Origin: Bacillus sp. AFS041924
GTDB lineage: Bacteria > Bacillota > Bacilli > Bacillales > Bacillaceae_G
Direction: 5' to 3'
Length of the DNA: 34,651 bases
NCBI RefSeq assembly: GCF_002577195.1
Contig: NZ_NULG01000123.1
Span: forward strand, 1 to 34,651
This document shows, piece by piece, positions 25,443 through 32,935 of the stretch. The notes beneath the pieces were generated by a model, which was not told the DNA's origin, did no database searches, and worked only from the letters and a program-made list of their open reading frames with translations. Every line of letters begins with the position of its first letter. The stretch's first letter is position 1. The translations under genes were made by a program, and so were the position numbers.

Positions 25443-26111
25443 TTATGTCGTTTTCTCTTTTCTTTTTTCTATGTAGTTCATGTACGCACGTCTAGAATTT
25501 TCAATATGAATTTTTGTTAAATACTCCGACATTTCTACTTCTTTATTTCGTACAGCCTTCATGATTTCAATATGTTCCCTTAATGATTCCTTACGTCTTC
25601 CAGGTGCTTCGTAACCCATATTGGCAGACATATGGATATAATCTGTTAAGCCGGATAAAATTTCAAATAGCTTCGGACTTTTCGCTGCTTTATATAATAG
25701 AAGATTCATTTCAATATGTTCGTTTTCAAAGTTTTCATCCGAGTGTTCTTCAATATAAAGAAGCTGTTCGATTTTTTGATCGAATTCTTTTTGAATTTCG
25801 TCCGTCATTTTTTGTGCAGCTAATTTTGCTGCTAACACTTCTAATGAAGATAAAATCGAAAACACTTCCATAATGTCTTCATCGGAAATATTCGAAACAA
25901 TGACACCTTTACGCGGAACCGTTTTCACAAACCCTTGTGATTCTAAGCGGAATAAAGCTTCTCTAATCGGTGTACGGCTAATGTTCAGCTTTACTGCAAG
26001 CTCCCGTTCAATTAAGCGATCACCTGGCTTATAATGCCCTTCTAAAATCAATTCTTTTAAATATCTATACGCATGTTCTCGGATTGAAAGAAAATTTGTT
26101 TCCATTTCCAT
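25443..26111 (-). CDS. GntR-family regulator, FadR/FCD subfamily
   Basis: A 222-residue protein. The N-terminal winged helix-turn-helix (about 5-75) has GHYKPGDRLIERELAVKLNISRTPIREALFRLESQGFVK, the GntR signature. The C-terminal all-helical FCD ligand-binding domain (about 80-215) includes His180 (LREHIEIM) and His202 (KIHIENSRRA), the usual metal-binding positions; the first FCD His position reads as EMN here. FCD repressors recognise palindromes with GT and AC, which fits the TTGGTATACCAA sites around it. No such site lies in front of its own gene. Probable local repressor, released by a pathway acid. Confidence 0.9.
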   Translation of the reverse strand: MEMETNFLSIREHAYRYLKELILEGHYKPGDRLIERELAVKLNISRTPIREALFRLESQGFVKTVPRKGVIVSNISDEDIMEVFSILSSLEVLAAKLAAQKMTDEIQKEFDQKIEQLLYIEEHSDENFENEHIEMNLLLYKAAKSPKLFEILSGLTDYIHMSANMGYEAPGRRKESLREHIEIMKAVRNKEVEMSEYLTKIHIENSRRAYMNYIEKRKEKTT

Positions 26112-26459
26112 TCAATTCACCTGCCTCCCATTTCTTGCCTATTTTAAAAATAGTTTAACACCATTTCTTCAAAAGTAAATTGATATTTCCATTATAATCT
26201 CTTTTATTAGAGTAATCGAGTAGGAGGGCTGAAATACCTACCTATTAACTTTTTATACGACTCTTAGCTTCCCATGTTATTCATAGTCCATTTATCGTAT
26301 TTTAGGATCTTAACTCACTACTCTGCTAAGTAAATCGACATATAATAATCAACTTTCACTTCTTTGAAATAAGAACTTAACTCCTATTTATTCTATTATG
26401 CAAATGCTTGTACACCAAAAAAGGCGATGTAGGGACAACACCTAACCGCCTCTAAACTA
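26112..26459. other. Intergenic region between gntR and the GlcG-like gene
   Basis: No open reading frame of note. It contains the gntR promoter region and, at its right end, the terminator at 26416-26451. One TTGTACACCAA (26408-26418) resembles the operator with one change but lies beyond the genes and inside the terminator flank; it is not called a site. Confidence 0.5.
26416..26451 (-). terminator. Terminator of the oxidase-ALDH-GlcG operon
   Basis: On the minus strand the stem AGGCG/CGCCT encloses an inner AGG/CCT and is followed by six T. Confidence 0.75.
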
Positions 26460-26939
26460 TTATTTTTTTATGTCTGCATCCGTTACGACTTCATAGCCAT
26501 CATTTGAAAGTAGCTCCTGCAATGCTTGAAGCGCAGCAGTTCCTACCGCAGTATCCTGTGCTCCATTTCCTCCGCTAATCCCAACGCCACCAATTACCTC
26601 TCCATTAACTACAATAGGAAAACCGCCAACAAAAATTGCAAATTTTCCATTTAACATATGTTGTATGCCAAATGCTTCATTTCCTGGAAGAGCTGGTCCA
26701 TTTGGCTCTGTATTAAATAAATGCGTAGAGCGCTTATGACCTGCCGCAGTATACGCCTTAGCAATCGCAATTTCTGGACCAGTAATTCGAGCACCATTCA
26801 TACGTTCAAGCGCAATAACGTACCCCCCATCATCGACAATTGCAATTGTCTCTGGCACGTTAATTTCTTCAGATTTTTTCTTTGCAGCTTCAATCATTAC
26901 TTTTGCTTCTTCAAGTTCTAATTTTAATATTTTTTTCAT
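26460..26939 (-). CDS. GlcG/HbpS (DUF336) family protein
   Basis: 159 residues, PF03928: LELEEAKVMIEAAKKKSEEINVPETIAIVDDGGYVIALERMNGA at the N terminus, EIAIAKAYTAAGHKRST, and the C-terminal GGFPIVVNGEVIGGVGISGGNGAQDTAVGTAAL. All family hallmarks are present. Members bind heme, cobalamin or small ligands and accompany degradative operons, with no settled reaction. It lies 13 bases after the ALDH stop, last in the operon. It may bind an intermediate or cofactor for the oxidase (inference). Confidence 0.85.
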   Translation of the reverse strand: MKKILKLELEEAKVMIEAAKKKSEEINVPETIAIVDDGGYVIALERMNGARITGPEIAIAKAYTAAGHKRSTHLFNTEPNGPALPGNEAFGIQHMLNGKFAIFVGGFPIVVNGEVIGGVGISGGNGAQDTAVGTAALQALQELLSNDGYEVVTDADIKK

Positions 26940-26952
26940 TAGAAAAGCCTCC

Positions 26953-28416
26953 TTAATAACCGATATAAACCGTTTTTATTTGAGTAAAGAATTCAAGGCC
27001 GACTCTGCCAGACTCACGGAATGTAGAAGTACTAGATCGTTTTACTCCACCAAATGGCGCGTTCATTAAATTACCTGTTGTCGTACGATTTACTTTTACA
27101 GTCCCCGCTTGAATATCTTTCGTAAATTGATGAGCAAGTTTCAAATTATTTGTAACAATCGATGCGGATAACCCATATTCAACATCATTAGCAATTGAAA
27201 CAGCTTCTTCATAGCTTTCAACTTCAATTACAGCTACTACAGGTCCGAAAATCTCTTCTTTCGCAATGCGCATCTCAGGCCTTACATTCGTAAAGATTGC
27301 AGGTTCAATATAGTAGCCATTTTCGTATTGACCATACGCAAGCTGTTGACCACCGTATTCAAGTGTCGCTCCCTCAACTTTTCCAATTTCAATATACTTC
27401 AGCACATTTTTTAATTGCTTTTCGTTTGCTAAAGGACCAATAATAACACTTTCCTCAAAACCGTCACCGATTCTTAAAGCGCTCGTTTTTTCTACTAATT
27501 TCTGAACAAATTGCTCTTTTACTTCTTTCATAACAATAACACGACTAGTGCCTGTACATGCCTGACCAGTAAGATGAAAACCTCCATTCACTGTCAGATT
27601 AACTGCCAAGTCTACATCTGCGTCATCCATTACAATTAGTGGATTTTTTCCACCAAGCTCCATTTGTGTTCTTGTCGTAAAGGATGTGTTTTTATGAATA
27701 TGCTCCCCAGCATTCGTAGATCCAGTAAAAGTAACTCCACGAATAGCGGGATGTTTAACTAAAATATCCCCGATATCAGACGAACTTCCAGTAACAAAAT
27801 TGATTACTCCCTTTGGAATACCAGCTTCATGTAGCGCTTCCACGAGTCGTAATGCAATTAAAGGTGTATCAGAGGATGGCTTGAAAACAACCGTATTGCC
27901 AGTAATTAATGCAGGAGCAATTTTTCTAGACGGTATAGATAATGGGAAGTTCCAAGGCGTAATAACTGAAATGACTCCAAGAGGTTCACGTTCTGTTGTT
28001 ACTCTCATACTTGGATCATCATTCGGGAATGTTTCTCCTGTAAAGCTTTGTCCTTCAATTGCATAATAACGAAGCGTTTCTGCTGAACGAAGTACCTCCT
28101 GTTTAGCTGCGCTTATGATTTTCCCTTCTTCGCGTGTTAACTCATCTGCTAGTTGATCTGCTCTTTGTTCGAGAATAGCTGCCGCCTTATTTAAAATGGC
28201 AGCACGTTTAGAAGGAGGAGTTTGTGCCCATGCAGGAAATGCTTGGCTTGCTGCTTCAATTGCTTGCTTCACATCTTTTTCTGTAGATGCTTGAAATATT
28301 CCGACAATCTCTTCCTTATTAGCCGGGTTAACGCTTTGGAACGTTTTATTATTTGAAGACTCGATCCACTCTCCAGATATGTAATTTTTAAATGTTTCCA
28401 GTTTAGTAGTTAACAA
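26953..28416 (-). CDS. Aldehyde dehydrogenase (NAD(P)-dependent, KGSADH/YcbD-like)
   Basis: About 487 residues. Catalytic residues are present: Asn159 (ITPWNFP), Lys182 (VVFKPSSDTP), Glu256 (MELGGKNP) and Cys290 (GQACTGTSR), numbered from ATG 28425. FTGSTNAG is the cofactor loop. Overall wording is nearest the 2-oxoglutarate-semialdehyde dehydrogenase/YcbD-like group, but the substrate is not certain. The ribosome site AAAGGATGA supports TTG 28416 over ATG 28425. It oxidises an aldehyde made in the pathway, presumably from the upstream oxidase. A hairpin separates it from the oxidase gene. Confidence 0.9.
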   Translation of the reverse strand: MLTTKLETFKNYISGEWIESSNNKTFQSVNPANKEEIVGIFQASTEKDVKQAIEAASQAFPAWAQTPPSKRAAILNKAAAILEQRADQLADELTREEGKIISAAKQEVLRSAETLRYYAIEGQSFTGETFPNDDPSMRVTTEREPLGVISVITPWNFPLSIPSRKIAPALITGNTVVFKPSSDTPLIALRLVEALHEAGIPKGVINFVTGSSSDIGDILVKHPAIRGVTFTGSTNAGEHIHKNTSFTTRTQMELGGKNPLIVMDDADVDLAVNLTVNGGFHLTGQACTGTSRVIVMKEVKEQFVQKLVEKTSALRIGDGFEESVIIGPLANEKQLKNVLKYIEIGKVEGATLEYGGQQLAYGQYENGYYIEPAIFTNVRPEMRIAKEEIFGPVVAVIEVESYEEAVSIANDVEYGLSASIVTNNLKLAHQFTKDIQAGTVKVNRTTTGNLMNAPFGGVKRSSTSTFRESGRVGLEFFTQIKTVYIGY

Positions 28417-28439
28417 ATCGATCATCCTTTCTGAACAAG

Positions 28440-28468
28440 ATGGCAGTTCCCTAGTCGGAAACTGCCAT
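28440..28468 (-). other. Intercistronic hairpin between oxidase and ALDH genes
   Basis: A nine-base stem ATGGCAGTT/AACTGCCAT, extended by two G.C pairs after a bulge, lies between the two genes. On the minus strand no T tract follows, so it is more likely a processing or stability element than a full terminator. Confidence 0.55.
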
Positions 28469-28484
28469 TTTAGTTTTCTACTTA

Positions 28485-29213
28485 TTATGCTTGTACTAAA
28501 GCACCAAGGTCCTTCTCAAGATATTCTCTCCATAAGCCATCCATATACATACGGCGCATTTTTGCACCAGTACGTACTACTTCTAAGCAACGTTGTTGTA
28601 ACTCTGGAGTATCAGCATGATCAAGTACGATTTTATATCCACGCTCTCCATGAATTTCGTCTGATACGATGTGTAAGTCGAAGAATTCAATCTCTTCATC
28701 TGTAAAGTTGTACTTCTCACGTAGTGCTGGAGTTTGCTTACGATAAATGTCTGGAACTTGAGACTCAAGTCCTACTACTAATGCAGCAGTTGCAACTACG
28801 AAGTTTTCACGTGCTGCTACTGCAAAGCACCAGCTTTGTAAACCTAAAGTTGTTGGTGCCATGTTGTTAGGGTCTAATACGCGCTCACGAGTTGTTCCGC
28901 AAGCTTCAGCAAATCGAATTAATAAGTCTGTATGGCGATCGCCAGCGATTTCTTCTTCGTACATATTTTGTAATGTAAAATCTTTTGCATCTTCATATTT
29001 TGGTAAGTTTGGAGTGTTATGATAAATATAAGCTAAGTAATCTGCAAAAGGTCCAACATAATGGTAATGGTTTTCAGCCCAACGAGCGAAGTGGCTACGC
29101 TCTAATTTCCCTTCAGCCCAAGCTACTGTAAAAGGTGCTTTTTGGCTATGATTCCCTTTAATCGCTTCCTCTAACTCCTTACGAAACTCATCTTTAGATA
29201 ATAATCTAGACAT
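28485..29213 (-). CDS. Heme-oxygenase-like diiron oxidase (HDO; CADD/PqqC/TenA superfamily)
   Basis: A 242-residue, all-helical protein. The six metal ligands of this class are visible: Glu87 and His94 (MYEEEIAGDRH), Glu150 (VGLESQVPD), His181, Asp185 and His188 (DLHIVSDEIHGERG). The H-x3-D-x2-H spacing equals that of CADD, the chlamydial p-aminobenzoate enzyme; cofactor-less PqqC and TenA lack this full set. HDOs use O2 to hydroxylate or cleave C-C or C-N bonds. GAAGGAGGAG precedes the ATG. It heads an operon with ALDH and GlcG-like genes behind two operators. The substrate is unknown and cannot be inferred from residues alone. Confidence 0.85.
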   Translation of the reverse strand: MSRLLSKDEFRKELEEAIKGNHSQKAPFTVAWAEGKLERSHFARWAENHYHYVGPFADYLAYIYHNTPNLPKYEDAKDFTLQNMYEEEIAGDRHTDLLIRFAEACGTTRERVLDPNNMAPTTLGLQSWCFAVAARENFVVATAALVVGLESQVPDIYRKQTPALREKYNFTDEEIEFFDLHIVSDEIHGERGYKIVLDHADTPELQQRCLEVVRTGAKMRRMYMDGLWREYLEKDLGALVQA

Positions 29214-29269
29214 CTTAACTCCTCCTTCAATATGTTTATGTAGTTTAATAGATTAGGTAAAAAATCGAA

Positions 29270-29347
29270 GTATACCAAACTGCTAAATATACCGATAAAA
29301 ATCACTAAATCTGTGCATTTATTTGTATTTTGTATTTGGTATACCAA
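29270..29347 (-). promoter_or_regulatory. Oxidase operon operators
   Basis: A perfect 12-bp palindrome TTGGTATACCAA lies at 29336-29347. About 66 bp closer to the gene is a second partial site, on the minus strand TTTGGTATACTT (29280-29269 region), with a weak third, CGGTATATTT, just upstream of it. Confidence 0.7.
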
Positions 29348-29432
29348 CTAACCTTATAGTAACCTATTAATTTTTATTTGTAAATACATTTTTACTAAAT
29401 TTTCTAATTTTTCTAAATTCTAAAGAGATGCT

Positions 29433-30887
29433 CTACCATATAACAAGAGCGACAATGGTAGAGACGATTAATCCTGCAGCAACAGGAAGTAGATTTTTCC
29501 TAGCTAACTCTAAAACGTTTACGCCACAAAAACTAGCAACCGCTACCAATGAAGACCATGCAATTAATGTACCGCCACCTGTCCAAACAGACCCCATTTG
29601 TCCGATAGCACCTAACGTACCTGCATCCATTCCTACACCTGGAGCCAAAGCTCCTGATAAAGCTCCTACTAATGGTAATCCGGAAAATCCTGATCCTTCT
29701 AACCCTGTAATAGCCCCAATGATTAATAGACCAAATGATGTTAAAACCGAATTATGTGGAATAATCGATTGGCCAGCCTGCACTAAATCAACTAAGAACG
29801 CTGGCTTTGCTACATTTTCTCCTAAAGAAAAAATAGTACCGCTAAAGTCTGAGCTTCCTAAAAAGAAAAATGCTGCAATCGGAATAACTGGTCCCATTGC
29901 GCGAAACGCAAATACAAATCCTTCAGTAATATGTTCACTAATTTTATCAAGAGCTTGTAAACGACGGAACGCTACACATGTTACAACCAACAGCATCGTC
30001 GCAACACCACCTATAAATGCTGCACCGTCTCCTCCTTCAAAGCCACCCATTTTGTTATGACCAAGTTTCGTTGAAAACATAAAAATAATAACTGCTAGTA
30101 GTGAAAGTGGGACTAATACAGCAAAAATTTTCCCCCATTTTTCACGCTCCCTAGTATCCACAGTAACTTCTGTTGCTGCAGCAATTTCATTTGCAGAAGA
30201 ATTTTTGTTTATAAGTGACTGTACATATTGCAATGAAGCTTCACTTTCAGATTTACCGATCGATTTTCGTTCAGTTAAGTAAGTAATCGCGATCGCTACT
30301 CCCCCTGTAATTAGAGAAAGAACTAACACTTTACCTGATACAGCTGATGTTGGAATACCAGCAGATTTGGCAGTAAGCATTGGTGCGATCTGCATAATAT
30401 AGTCTGAAGATAGTGCCATACCTTGTCCTGCAATCGAGACAACCATGGCACAAGCAATTGGCGACAAACCAGCCCGAATAGCCGCAGGTACTAATAACGT
30501 ACAAATAAGCGGAACGGCAGGAGTAGGCCAGAAGAATAAGGAAATAACATACGTTACAACTAGTAGAACAGCAAAAGCGATATGTCCGTTTTTCATCACC
30601 TTTTGCATCGGAGCAATCATTCTTTCATCTGCACCAGTATCTTTTAAGGAATGTAATAAAGCTACCATAAAAGTGATGATCAAAAAGATTGTAAAAAGTT
30701 CTTTCGCTGCTACAAGGTTTGCATTGAACAACGCTTGAAATCCTCCAACAACTGATCCCTTATAAGCGATGGAAACAAGAAAGGTTCCAATGATGGTAGG
30801 AAGTACAACACCTTTTCGAAATAACATTGTTACAATTACAACAAGTGTCATGATACCATAAAGCCAGTGAGCAACAGTTAAATCCAT
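29433..30887 (-). CDS. Ion-transporter-superfamily permease (carboxylate-type)
   Basis: About 484 residues, mostly hydrophobic, with roughly 11-12 membrane segments. FWPTPAVPLICTLLVPAAIRAGL and a second-half repeat AIGQMGSVWTGGGTLIAWSSLVAVASF, with SDYIMQIAPML between, resemble the helical hairpins and broken helices of secondary carboxylate transporters. Exact family not fixed. It starts 17-26 bases after the amidohydrolase stop; ATG 30887 after GAGGGTGGAG is favoured over GTG 30896. It probably imports the compound attacked by this locus. Confidence 0.75.
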   Translation of the reverse strand: MDLTVAHWLYGIMTLVVIVTMLFRKGVVLPTIIGTFLVSIAYKGSVVGGFQALFNANLVAAKELFTIFLIITFMVALLHSLKDTGADERMIAPMQKVMKNGHIAFAVLLVVTYVISLFFWPTPAVPLICTLLVPAAIRAGLSPIACAMVVSIAGQGMALSSDYIMQIAPMLTAKSAGIPTSAVSGKVLVLSLITGGVAIAITYLTERKSIGKSESEASLQYVQSLINKNSSANEIAAATEVTVDTREREKWGKIFAVLVPLSLLAVIIFMFSTKLGHNKMGGFEGGDGAAFIGGVATMLLVVTCVAFRRLQALDKISEHITEGFVFAFRAMGPVIPIAAFFFLGSSDFSGTIFSLGENVAKPAFLVDLVQAGQSIIPHNSVLTSFGLLIIGAITGLEGSGFSGLPLVGALSGALAPGVGMDAGTLGAIGQMGSVWTGGGTLIAWSSLVAVASFCGVNVLELARKNLLPVAAGLIVSTIVALVIW

Positions 30888-30913
30888 AAACTCCACCCTC
30901 TCAATATAGGTAC

Positions 30914-31681
30914 TTACAACTTACTTTCTTCTAGATGCAATAGCTTTTGAAGCTCGTGTGAAATGTTTTCAAGTGCTTCTTCTACAATCTTTTCCCCTAT
31001 TTCGTAACTTGCTTTCGTTGCATCCCCAATGCAACCATTAGTCGTCATTTCTTCATATCGATAAAATCCTTGAATTGCTTTACCGGGTCGTAGCTGTTTC
31101 CACCTACCCTCGCTACAGATACTTCCTTTTGTAATTTTATTTGGTCTAATTAAGTGAGGAGCCAAGTAAAGTGCCTCTGACACTTCTCGTTCACAGCTGT
31201 GCCCGAATAACGGCGAGTGAATAGATTCTGAGATTGAAAGTTTGGCGGATGCTGTCGTTTTAGCATAATAAATCTCAGCATCTAACTCATCTGACAGCAT
31301 AGTACAAGCAACATTTAATGTTGACTGATTGCCACCATGTGAGTTTAGTAATAAAAACTTGGTAATTCCATGATGTTTAAGAGAACTAATCATATCTTTT
31401 AAAATTGCTATAAGCGTAGTCGGTTGTAAAGAGATGGTACCCGGAAAATTCAAATGATGGTGTGAAACTCCCATATTAACTGTAGGTGTTACAATTACAT
31501 GAGGATGCATATTTTCTGCTAGTTTCTGAGACATTCTCTCCGCTAATACAGCATCACAGCTTTCAACCATATGAGGGCCATGCTGTTCATGCGCACCAAT
31601 TGGAATAATTGCGAGCTTTACAGTATGTAACGCATCTTTTACTTCTTCCCAGGTCATCTCAGTTAACAAGTATGCTTTCAT
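30914..31681 (-). CDS. Creatininase-family amidohydrolase
   Basis: A 255-residue metal-dependent hydrolase. The first metal motif is IGAHEQHGPHMVESCDA: Glu, His and Asp with the spacing of creatininase (E, +2 H, +9 D). The second part has LLLNSHGGNQST and FGHSCEREVSEAL, as in NSHGGN-type members. Family reactions open cyclic or linear amides (creatinine, formamides, peptide tails in MftE). A strong AAGGAGGTG is five bases before ATG 31681, so an upstream in-frame GTG at 31699 is not the start. First gene of an operon with the permease, behind a cre-like box and an operator. Confidence 0.88.
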   Translation of the reverse strand: MKAYLLTEMTWEEVKDALHTVKLAIIPIGAHEQHGPHMVESCDAVLAERMSQKLAENMHPHVIVTPTVNMGVSHHHLNFPGTISLQPTTLIAILKDMISSLKHHGITKFLLLNSHGGNQSTLNVACTMLSDELDAEIYYAKTTASAKLSISESIHSPLFGHSCEREVSEALYLAPHLIRPNKITKGSICSEGRWKQLRPGKAIQGFYRYEEMTTNGCIGDATKASYEIGEKIVEEALENISHELQKLLHLEESKL

Positions 31682-31705
31682 ATATTCACCTCCTTTCACG
31701 GTAAG

Positions 31706-31719
31706 TGTATCCGCTTACA
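31706..31719 (-). promoter_or_regulatory. Putative cre (CcpA) site
   Basis: On the minus strand the sequence TGTAAGCGGATACA matches the consensus TGNAANCGNNNNCA at every fixed base. It lies 25-38 bases upstream of the amidohydrolase ATG. It suggests glucose repression. Confidence 0.6.
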
Positions 31720-31762
31720 AAAATTTCTGCTTTGGTTATGTGAATTTAATTTCAGAATAGTG

Positions 31763-31779
31763 AGGTATATTGTATACCT
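31763..31779 (-). promoter_or_regulatory. Operator of the amidohydrolase-permease operon
   Basis: A perfect 7-3-7 repeat AGGTATA-TTG-TATACCT, the same architecture as at 24306-24322, about 82 bases upstream of the gene start. TTGCAT at 31790-31785 is a possible -35, but the -10 is unclear. Confidence 0.7.
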
Positions 31780-31795
31780 AAATGATGCAAAAAAA

Positions 31796-32128
31796 TTATT
31801 GGGCATTGACTGGTTTTGCAACTTTCGGCATTGGGGCAATTATATTTTCCTGTGAAATGACAATATCATCTTTGATCGTTAGCTGACAGCATAAACGCAT
31901 GCCTTCTTCTACTCTATCGCCTAACATTTTCTGCTCTTTCCAATTTGGCGGATCAAGCTTGTCTGCTCCTTCTAACACTCTACATGCGCATTTTGTACAT
32001 TTCCCCATCCCACATCCATATTTCAGTTTTGGGAATTGACGGATACCTGCTAACACTACTAAATTCGCGTTTTCACGCACTTCTTGTTCAATTACTTCTC
32101 CTTCAACATGCAAGCGTACTTTTGGCAT
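31796..32128 (-). CDS. 2Fe-2S ferredoxin, second type
   Basis: 110 residues. Ligands: Cys39, Cys44, Cys47 (YGCGMGKCTKCAC) and Cys80 or Cys81 (LCCQL). Two further cysteines, 49 and one of the CC pair, are extra. It shares CX4CX2C with the other ferredoxin, but the loop is CGMGK instead of CGGGV, and the N-terminal strand LHVEGEVIEQEVRENANLVVLAGIRQF differs, so it is not a recent duplicate. Its ATG follows TGGAGGG. It may supply electrons to the HDO or another oxygenase; no reductase is visible. Confidence 0.88.
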   Translation of the reverse strand: MPKVRLHVEGEVIEQEVRENANLVVLAGIRQFPKLKYGCGMGKCTKCACRVLEGADKLDPPNWKEQKMLGDRVEEGMRLCCQLTIKDDIVISQENIIAPMPKVAKPVNAQ

Positions 32129-32312
32129 ATGTATCCCTCCAATATAATTTTCTTAAAATTTCAAAAATTTACTCTGATTATAATTCTAATTTTTTAGAAT
32201 GTAAACACTATTATTAATTTGGAAATCTTTAACATTAAAAAATTAATGTATTTCCAATCTTAATTTTTCTTCAACACATTCGGCTTTTTTATTAAAAATT
32301 CAGAAAATTATA

Positions 32313-32371
32313 TTGCTTAATACTTTTTTATGTATTACACTATGAATAGAAATTTGGTATACAAAATACCT
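32313..32371 (+). promoter_or_regulatory. Promoter with operator for the 110-aa gene
   Basis: TTGCTT (32313-32318), a 17-base spacer and TACACT (32336-32341) form the promoter. TTGGTATACAAAATACC (32354-32370) lies just downstream as an imperfect operator, 41 bases before the start codon. Confidence 0.6.
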
Positions 32372-32411
32372 AATGCTCAATACTACATAATTAGATGAGG
32401 AGTGTGCAAAG

Positions 32412-32747
32412 ATGGGTAAGTATATTGTATTAACGAATAAAGACACGTTTCAAACGATCGTTGATAACGAGGGTTTAAAGGCAATCGAAACATACCACTT
32501 CTACTTCTTTAATGAACTAAAAGCGAAATATACCATTGCCGAAGTGTTAGATGACAATATTAAAATTAAACTGTACGAAAAGTATGAAGGAAAAGAATAC
32601 GTGAATGAAATTCGCGTAAAGTTCTTTGAAACATTTGAAACAATCGAAGCAGCACTAGAAGAGTTATACGAAATCGTTAAAGCTCAAGGCAACAGTGAGG
32701 ACTCTCAGCATTCAAAACTAGTAAAGTCGGACGTATTAACTGTATAG
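32412..32747 (+). CDS. Hypothetical 110-residue protein of the catabolic locus
   Basis: 111 residues. MGKYIVLTNKDTFQTIVDNE, then VETY-like AIETYHFYFFNELKAKYTIAEVLDD and a Lys/Glu-rich KIKLYEKYEGKEYVNEIRVKFFETFETIEAALEELYEIVKAQ. Alternating beta strands and helices suggest a compact alpha/beta protein. No Cys, signal peptide or membrane segment. Not recognised. GATGAGGAGTG precedes the ATG, so it is well translated. The operator upstream ties it to the regulon. A small partner or substrate-binding subunit for the oxidase is possible (inference). Confidence 0.7.
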   Translation: MGKYIVLTNKDTFQTIVDNEGLKAIETYHFYFFNELKAKYTIAEVLDDNIKIKLYEKYEGKEYVNEIRVKFFETFETIEAALEELYEIVKAQGNSEDSQHSKLVKSDVLTV

Positions 32748-32757
32748 ATTTTACATA

Positions 32758-32794
32758 GAAATAGCACTGCTCCAGTGCTATTTCTTAATTTTTA
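32758..32794 (+). terminator. Terminator of the 110-aa gene
   Basis: The perfect 12-base stem GAAATAGCACTG/CAGTGCTATTTC with a three-base loop is followed by a T-rich run. Confidence 0.85.
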
Positions 32795-32896
32795 CAAAAA
32801 TAAAAACATGATTAAACTCAATCAATCAAAGTAAACATCACTTAAACTTATTTATTCTCCCTAACTCACTATTCGGTAATTAGTGAAAAGAAAGAT

Positions 32897-32928
32897 AAAA
32901 AAAGACAACCATTAACTGTTGTCCTTTC
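32897..32928 (-). terminator. Terminator of the right-hand permease gene
   Basis: On the minus strand the stem GACAAC/GTTGTC is followed by seven T. Confidence 0.8.
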
Positions 32929-32935
32929 GATCCCT

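Noticed and set aside
26408-26418. Eighth operator TTGTACACCAA
   Set aside because: It differs from the core at a central base, lies downstream of the GlcG-like gene at the terminator, and not at a promoter.
29428-30060. 210-residue plus-strand frame
   Set aside because: It is antisense to the permease gene, whose hydrophobic codons give a Pro/Ala/Thr-rich shadow; no start signals.
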